Assembly (NCBI GenBank): GCA_934045905.1
Contig: OW203765.1
Span: forward strand, 25,757,151 to 25,821,150
From: Leuctra nigra
Taxonomy: Eukaryota; Arthropoda; Insecta; Plecoptera; Leuctridae
Direction of reading: 5' to 3'
DNA length: 64,000 bases
Shown piece by piece: positions 58,874-64,000 of the stretch; position 1 is the first letter of the stretch, and each line of letters opens with the position of its first letter. Position numbers and translations under genes: made by a program. The notes under the pieces were generated by a model, which worked only from the letters and a program-made list of their open reading frames with translations, had not been told where the DNA came from and ran no database searches.

Positions 58874-59495
58874 TTGAGCGAGCGAAGCGAGCGTCTTCTT
58901 TTGGCTCTTTTGGCACGGAATTCTGTTTGTTTTTGTTTGTTTTTGTTTGTTTTTCTGCTATTAACCGATACTCAGGTTGCACCGTTTCATCGATCGATCT
59001 AAAATTTTGCACACATGTAATACCATACCTTCTCTGTTTGCAGACCCTTTTTTTGAAATCCATTAATTGGTTAAAATTTAGATAAATCTCCTGATAGGCT
59101 GAAAAATGAAAATGGTATTCGATAAATGTGATCAAACTCATATTTTGCATGATCATTAAGACCAGCATTATCTCTTATTTTAAAAATTTTCATCCCAATC
59201 AGTTAAGAACGCATGAACTTATTGACATTTTTAATATCTGTCAGAATGAAGTATCGAAATGAATGTTTTCCAGTGCCAATTGAATGAATCTGATTTGGTG
59301 TATGCACCAGGGTGCTAAGATGATATTTTCAAGTTTCGATGAAAATCATAATACTGTTATGTTGATATGAGTGGATCATATTTCAATTCAATATGGATGT
59401 ATATGTTTTCTGTGCGTTGTGTACGCATTTCCGGTTCGAGAATTTGCACGTACCCGTGCTCGCTCATCAACGCGTTACACTGAGCGTTTTCCTAG
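58874..59495 (+). mobile_element. Helitron-like non-autonomous element (622 bp), exact empty site known
   Basis: It begins TTGAGCGAGCGAAGCGAGCG after an A and ends TTTTCCTAG before a T. Removing it gives GATTATTTTATTTTAG, exactly the sequence in the other unit (about 48629-48650). Thus it inserted between A and T with no target duplication, the Helitron mode. A stem CGCTCA/TGAGCG lies 9 nt from the 3' end. The canonical 5' TC is replaced by TT. No Rep/helicase. Confidence 0.8.
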
Positions 59496-59566
59496 TTTTA
59501 GTATTGATACTGATATTGAAAAATCATCTACACCTACAAAGATTTTCGACGAAGAAAACATAATGC

Positions 59567-60025
59567 CAGCTATGCAAGGGCGTATCCAGAATGACATTTT
59601 GGGCAGGGGGGGGGGGGGGCCGGACATTACTATTATTTAAAAAATGCACAGTGTGAAACAGGGGGTTCGGGGGCACAGCCCCCGCGAAAATTTTGGACCA
59701 AGGTCATTCATTTAGGTGCAATTTTGAATCGCAGTGTATAGCTATTTTGGGGAATTCTAAATAACAGAGTATCCAAAAATTTGTCTACTCGAGGTACACC
59801 TATTAAAAGCAAGTCCGGGGCGCACAGCCCCGGATATTTTTTGGAATTTTAACTCAATTCTAACCATTTTGAAACGTTTTTGACATGATCTCTCCATTTT
59901 AAAGTTATTTTTTCACATATAAAATTAAATGTGCTTATTTTCTTAGATGAAATCCTGATTTCGGGGGGGGGGGGCATGGCCTTCTCGGCCCCCCCCCCCC
60001 CCCTGAATACGCCCTTGCAGCTATG
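59567..60025. mobile_element. hAT-like non-autonomous element (443 bp)
   Basis: The 8-bp duplication CAGCTATG (59567-59574 and 60018-60025) flanks 59575-60017. The terminal inverted repeats are CAAGGGCGTATCCAG and CAAGGGCGTATTCAG. G and C runs and the hairpin word GGGGGCACAGCCCCC lie inside, as often in hAT-derived MITEs. No transposase. Confidence 0.85.
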
Positions 60026-60072
60026 CACCTCCCTGATGTTAGTACTAGTAATGAAATAGCTGTTGACAGAAA

Positions 60073-60160
60073 CCATAAAAAAAACTCTCCGTGTAAAAAT
60101 GGTAGCCAAGTCTCCTTCAACTAATAAAAAAAAGATATTATCTAAAATTTCAGCACTGAT
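60073..60160 (+). repeat. Solo foldback arm fragment
   Basis: The counterpart of 48948-49031 in the other unit. Confidence 0.6.
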
Positions 60161-61539
60161 TAGATTATATTAGACTATTTTTTTGTTTGTGACCATTTAC
60201 ATGGTATAACACGTCAATACAATATAATATCATGATAATAAAAATAACATAGAATGTGCCATACAATTCATAATTTTAAATTCATAATTCATACATAAGC
60301 TAACAATAAACACCATGTACATAAATTAATGATCAAAAGATACAAATTCATCAAAACTATAAAAACAATTTTTAATAAGGAACATTATTAACTTATATTC
60401 TAAAAAAAAAATATGAATTAGATTTTGAGTTAATTTTGAAAGTAAACGATAAGAAGGTAATCAGTGTCCATGGCCAGATATAAAAGAATATTTGACATAA
60501 TAAAATAATGATAAGATTATTTTCTAGTCACAAAAAACCTGTGGAAAAGAAGCGATTATGAGTTAAGTTATATCTCTGTTTAGGTGACAGTATATTACTT
60601 AATCAGTGTTTCATGTCAAATGTCACGTAGGCACAAAGTATTACTTTTTGGTTGCAACAATGATGTATCTGCCAATTATTAATCCGTAAGTCAGATAATC
60701 CGCCTAAACTTAATCTTTGGTAAATACCACTTTAACCACAATACCACTTTAGGAAAACGCCTTCATAATCGAGTGACTGATCGCCAGCTAGTACCGGCAC
60801 CCTATATGAAACAGTGGGGAAAAAAATACTGGATATAATATCAATATCTAATAATGGTGTTATGCTATTGTCTGTTCAACATTATGAATCAGATAATTTA
60901 AAACTTTTTAAAATGTTAGAATTGACCAATGTAGGTGGGCGTTGCCTTATGAAAGACAAAAGTATTACCATGGTTACTCCAGGGTTCTTAGAAAAATAAC
61001 AATTTATCATTGAAACAAATGAAATTCAAAAAGATCAAAAAATTTAGCTCACACGTGTTTAATAGTTTAATTTACCACTTGAAATAGAACAATCAATATA
61101 TTTAAACTCATATAAATCATGTTTGATGATTGCTGGACAATTATTACAGTGGTACAACGAAACAAATGATATTTTGTCAGGTATGTTGCCAAATTGTTTT
61201 ACTTTTTAATGGCTTCTGTCACTGGATTGTTTCGTCAACTTAAAAAGGCTTTAGCTCTCATATGATAAGTTAATTGAGACTGAACAAGATTCAAGTAGAT
61301 AGTTTAAATCATTACTATTATTAATGGCAATTTGTAGATTGTAAAACTGTTAAATTCTGTAAGAAACAGCTGTTTGCAGTTAACTGACAGTTGTTTGGTC
61401 ACTGAAAGCTGTCAGTGACCAAACATTGACTTTTGTTTTATGACGTAGTGGGGGGAGGAGATCTACATTGGTCAATTAAAATAGATTTGTATCATTACTA
61501 TTCTCTGAGTAACTACATTTTATTTAATACTCTTTTTGA
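60161..61539. other. Duplicated block then unique AT-rich sequence, no gene
   Basis: 60420-60811 matches 49032-49491. Beyond it, a 61-codon frame at 60814-60999 has no recognised domain. A short inverted word CTGACAGTTG...CACTGAAAGCTGTCAG lies near 61383-61416. Confidence 0.45.
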
Positions 61540-61808
61540 TTGAGCGAGCGAAGCGAGCGACACATTTTGGATTTTTTAAGCACGGACCTCTGTTTCTTTG
61601 TTGGTTTCTTCTGTTACTTAATATATAGGCTCTACAGGTCACAGTTTTTCTTTGATCGAGCTGAAATTTTGCACACATGTACGGACCATGGGCATGCAAC
61701 ACTAATTTTTTCGAAATTCGCTGATTGGTTAAAATTTTAAAATTTAGTTGGAGGTTTTGCACGTGTCGGTGCTCGCTCATCAACGCTCTACACTTAGCGT
61801 TTTTCTAG
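61540..61808 (+). mobile_element. Helitron-like non-autonomous element, short copy (269 bp)
   Basis: It begins TTGAGCGAGCGAAGCGAGCG after an A and ends TTTTTCTAG before a T. It is an internally deleted relative of 58874-59495 with a partly eroded 3' stem. Confidence 0.75.
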
Positions 61809-62153
61809 TATAATAGATAATTACAAAAAACCCGACAGCATTTCTCCACGCGTTTTACTCACTCAGCAACGCTCACTCAGCGGGACTTTTTGATTTAATT
61901 TAGTTAGCAAATTTTGTCTACCCGATATTAAATTTATTTACCTTTTACAACCTAAAGTCTTATATAGTAGCCACAAATATTAACTTTTACTTGCCAAGGG
62001 CATAATGATTAGATTAGTAGCGAATTATTGCTCCAAGTTCCAGGTTAATTATTGTGGCGAACAATTGTAATCAGTGTGCGATTAGATGTTAAAGGGAAAT
62101 AAAATATGGATAGGATTAATGTCAAGTCACATGAAACCCTTGACTGATTATAA
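61809..62153. other. No gene recognised
   Basis: Short AT-rich spacer between two Helitron-like copies; nothing else was seen. Confidence 0.5.
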
Positions 62154-62730
62154 CTAGGGAAACGCTCAGTGTAACGCGTTGATGAGCAAGCACGGGTACG
62201 TGCAAATTCGAACCGGTATTTCTTACCAAACGCACAGAAAACATACACATCCATATTGAATTGAAATATGATCCACCCAATCAACATAAAAGTATAATAT
62301 GCTTCTCATTAAAACTTGTAAATAGCATCTAAACACTCGGTACATAAAGCACCTCAGATTCAGTTGCAGTGGAAACATTAATTTCGATACCTACTTCATT
62401 TCTGACAGCTATTAAAAATGTCAATAAGTTCATACGTAATTAACTGATGGGGATGAAAATTTTTCAAATAAGAGACAGTTGGTCTTAATGACCATGCAAA
62501 ATATGAGTTTAATCAGATTTATGGAAAACCATTAATATTTTTCAATATATCAGGAGACATTTATTTAAATTTGAACCAATGGACGGATTTCAAAAAATTA
62601 GGGTCTGCAACGCCCAGAAATGCAGAAATGTAGGTGCACGTGTGCACAATTTCAGCTCGATCGAAGAAAAACTGTGACCAGCAGTAAAGCCTCAGTAACA
62701 GAAAAAAACGTGCCAAAAGAGACGACAGGT
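62154..62730 (-). mobile_element. Helitron-like non-autonomous element, 5' end unclear
   Basis: On the minus strand it ends GCGTTTCCCTAG before a T. The interior matches 53966-54570, but the TTGAGCG start is missing. It begins the third copy of the large duplicated unit. Confidence 0.65.
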
Positions 62731-63069
62731 GTTTGTACACTTGACACAACTAAAAACGGTATTGGAGAAAACAAATTGGCTACCGGTGAGGTCCCTTGAC
62801 GCTCAATCCTTGTTATTATCAATGAAACCAGAGCTCATCTAAAAGAGTTAGATGACGTGTTAACACAGACTTCATGGGATGATTCCATCAAATCTCTTTC
62901 GAATACCTACCTACCGTTTTTAGTTTGGCCAAGTGTTCAGGATGTTTCCTCTTATAAATTATATTATTTGACTATGACGTGTCTACATCACGGAAAATGG
63001 TATAAAGATAAAATAAATAATTAAATCTAAACTTATCTAATCTATCAACCTTCTTCAGATTATGAAACT

Positions 63070-63345
63070 GTATAGTAACCAACCAAAAAGTTTGGTTGAG
63101 CCAACCAAACGTTTTCTTACCACAACCAAATATAATTTCGATTTAGTTCTCACAACTAAACATCTAATTTTCCCGTATGAAAAGTTTGGTTGAGACAACT
63201 AAACCTTTAGTTGCCGCAACTAAACATAGCCAACCAAAATGTTTGGTAGAGACAACTAAACCTTTAGTTGAACGTATATTGACTAAAAAGTTTGGTTGTC
63301 GCAACTAAATTTTGGTTGTCGCAACTAAACATTTTTTACTGTGTG
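63070..63345. repeat. Alternating AACCAAAC / GTTTGGTTG repeat block
   Basis: Repeated words GTTTGGTTG, CAACTAAAC and TTTAGTTG in both orientations give many small inverted repeats. It ends ATTTTTTACTGTG, which looks like a transposon end. The matching place in the other unit (about 55045-55150) lacks it. Confidence 0.6.
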
Positions 63346-63640
63346 TAATCCTAAGTTGCTAATAAAAACCATTATTGTTTTTATTATGATGATTTATTGA
63401 TCAATAGGTATAAGGTTGTGCTAATGTCAAATGGTTTTTCTTCCTGTATAAATGAGGCTACGCGTGAAGAAATTGTAAATTGTTGTAGGAGTTTTGTGGT
63501 CTTGTATTTTTCTTGTGTTTCACACCGCATTAATGGTATTGTTAATTTTTCTTATTGATATTCACCTGCAGATAAGCCTTTGCATGGCTTTGCAGGAAAT
63601 TCTTGCAGGAAATGTACATTAGATTTAAAGTAGCAGTCTA

Positions 63641-64000
63641 ATTCTAAAACAACTTCGTCTTAAAAGATACCGATGCTAGCATCCAGTGCAATAATAATGC
63701 TCCTTGTCCTCAAATATCTCATATTTCCTAGACTCTGAAAGCTTTCGCCAGGTTTCTCACTATTCGCCGTTGTGGCTTTCCTACATGCTATTTAATTATT
63801 AGAAACGAGGACCCACCAAATGCAAATACAACTGCTAATCTTTCATAACTCAGACACAGCGTTTATTCAACATTCTTATAACTTCACTTGTTCAAATTAT
63901 CTAATATATGTATGGCTAATTTAATTTAAAATTAGTAAAGTAACTTTGAAAAGTTTTGCGTTTTCCTTTGTCCCTGCAGTTTACATGTTATCGCTCCAAC
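63641..64000 (+). repeat. Start of a third duplicated gene unit, cut by the window edge
   Basis: It matches 55162-55271 and then 55591-55850, running towards what is exon 3 of gene A in that unit. The window ends before the corresponding exon. Confidence 0.7.

Overview
This is a window of an animal nuclear genome, almost certainly an arthropod and most likely an insect. It is AT-rich and has no bacterial-style packing of genes. It is full of transposable elements of insect-like families, and its genes have short exons with GT..AG introns. I cannot name the species. All calls are from reading the sequence; no search was run.

The most interesting content is a tandem cluster of small secreted cysteine-rich protein genes on the minus strand, between about 37.8 and 58.6 kb. 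Three of them (A, 58546 to 56212; B, 47693 to 44530; C, 43247 to 40295) can be assembled completely by hand from three exons each. Exon 1 encodes the first 9-10 residues of a signal peptide. Exon 2 is exactly 201 nt and carries most of the cysteines. Exon 3 is 44-53 nt and carries the last cysteine. All introns are phase 1. The cysteine spacing (3 or 4, 8, 20, 6, 12 or 14) resembles an arthropod Kazal domain with a lengthened C3-C4 loop. A fourth copy (D, 38566 to 37837) has readable exons 1 and 3 but a broken exon 2, and a hAT-like element sits just past its stop codon. Genes A and B lie in large duplicated units. A third unit begins near the right edge (62.15-64.0 kb), so a further gene is predicted just outside the window.

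Left part (1-37 kb): no host gene could be supported. It holds a 1.4 kb element with a terminal palindrome and foldback arms (773-2137), several long inverted repeats (7710-8093, 30361-31082, 34790-36025, 36114-36454), small MITEs, tandem tRNA-like SINE modules (20.4-21.9 kb), and one apparently intact, very young Ty3/gypsy-type LTR retrotransposon on the minus strand (21895-27281). That element has 401-bp LTRs with no difference that I can see, a 4-bp target duplication, a tRNA-Lys-like primer site, gag, and a pol reached by a GGGAAAA -1 frameshift site.

Right part (37-64 kb): comparing the duplicated gene units with each other gives natural empty sites for many insertions. These include two or three hAT-like non-autonomous elements, a Helitron-like family inserted precisely between A and T, a composite SINE with two opposed tRNA-like heads, palindromic elements, and a 5'-truncated CR1/L2-type LINE with frameshifts. 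A 40-bp minisatellite (39283-39897) separates genes D and C.
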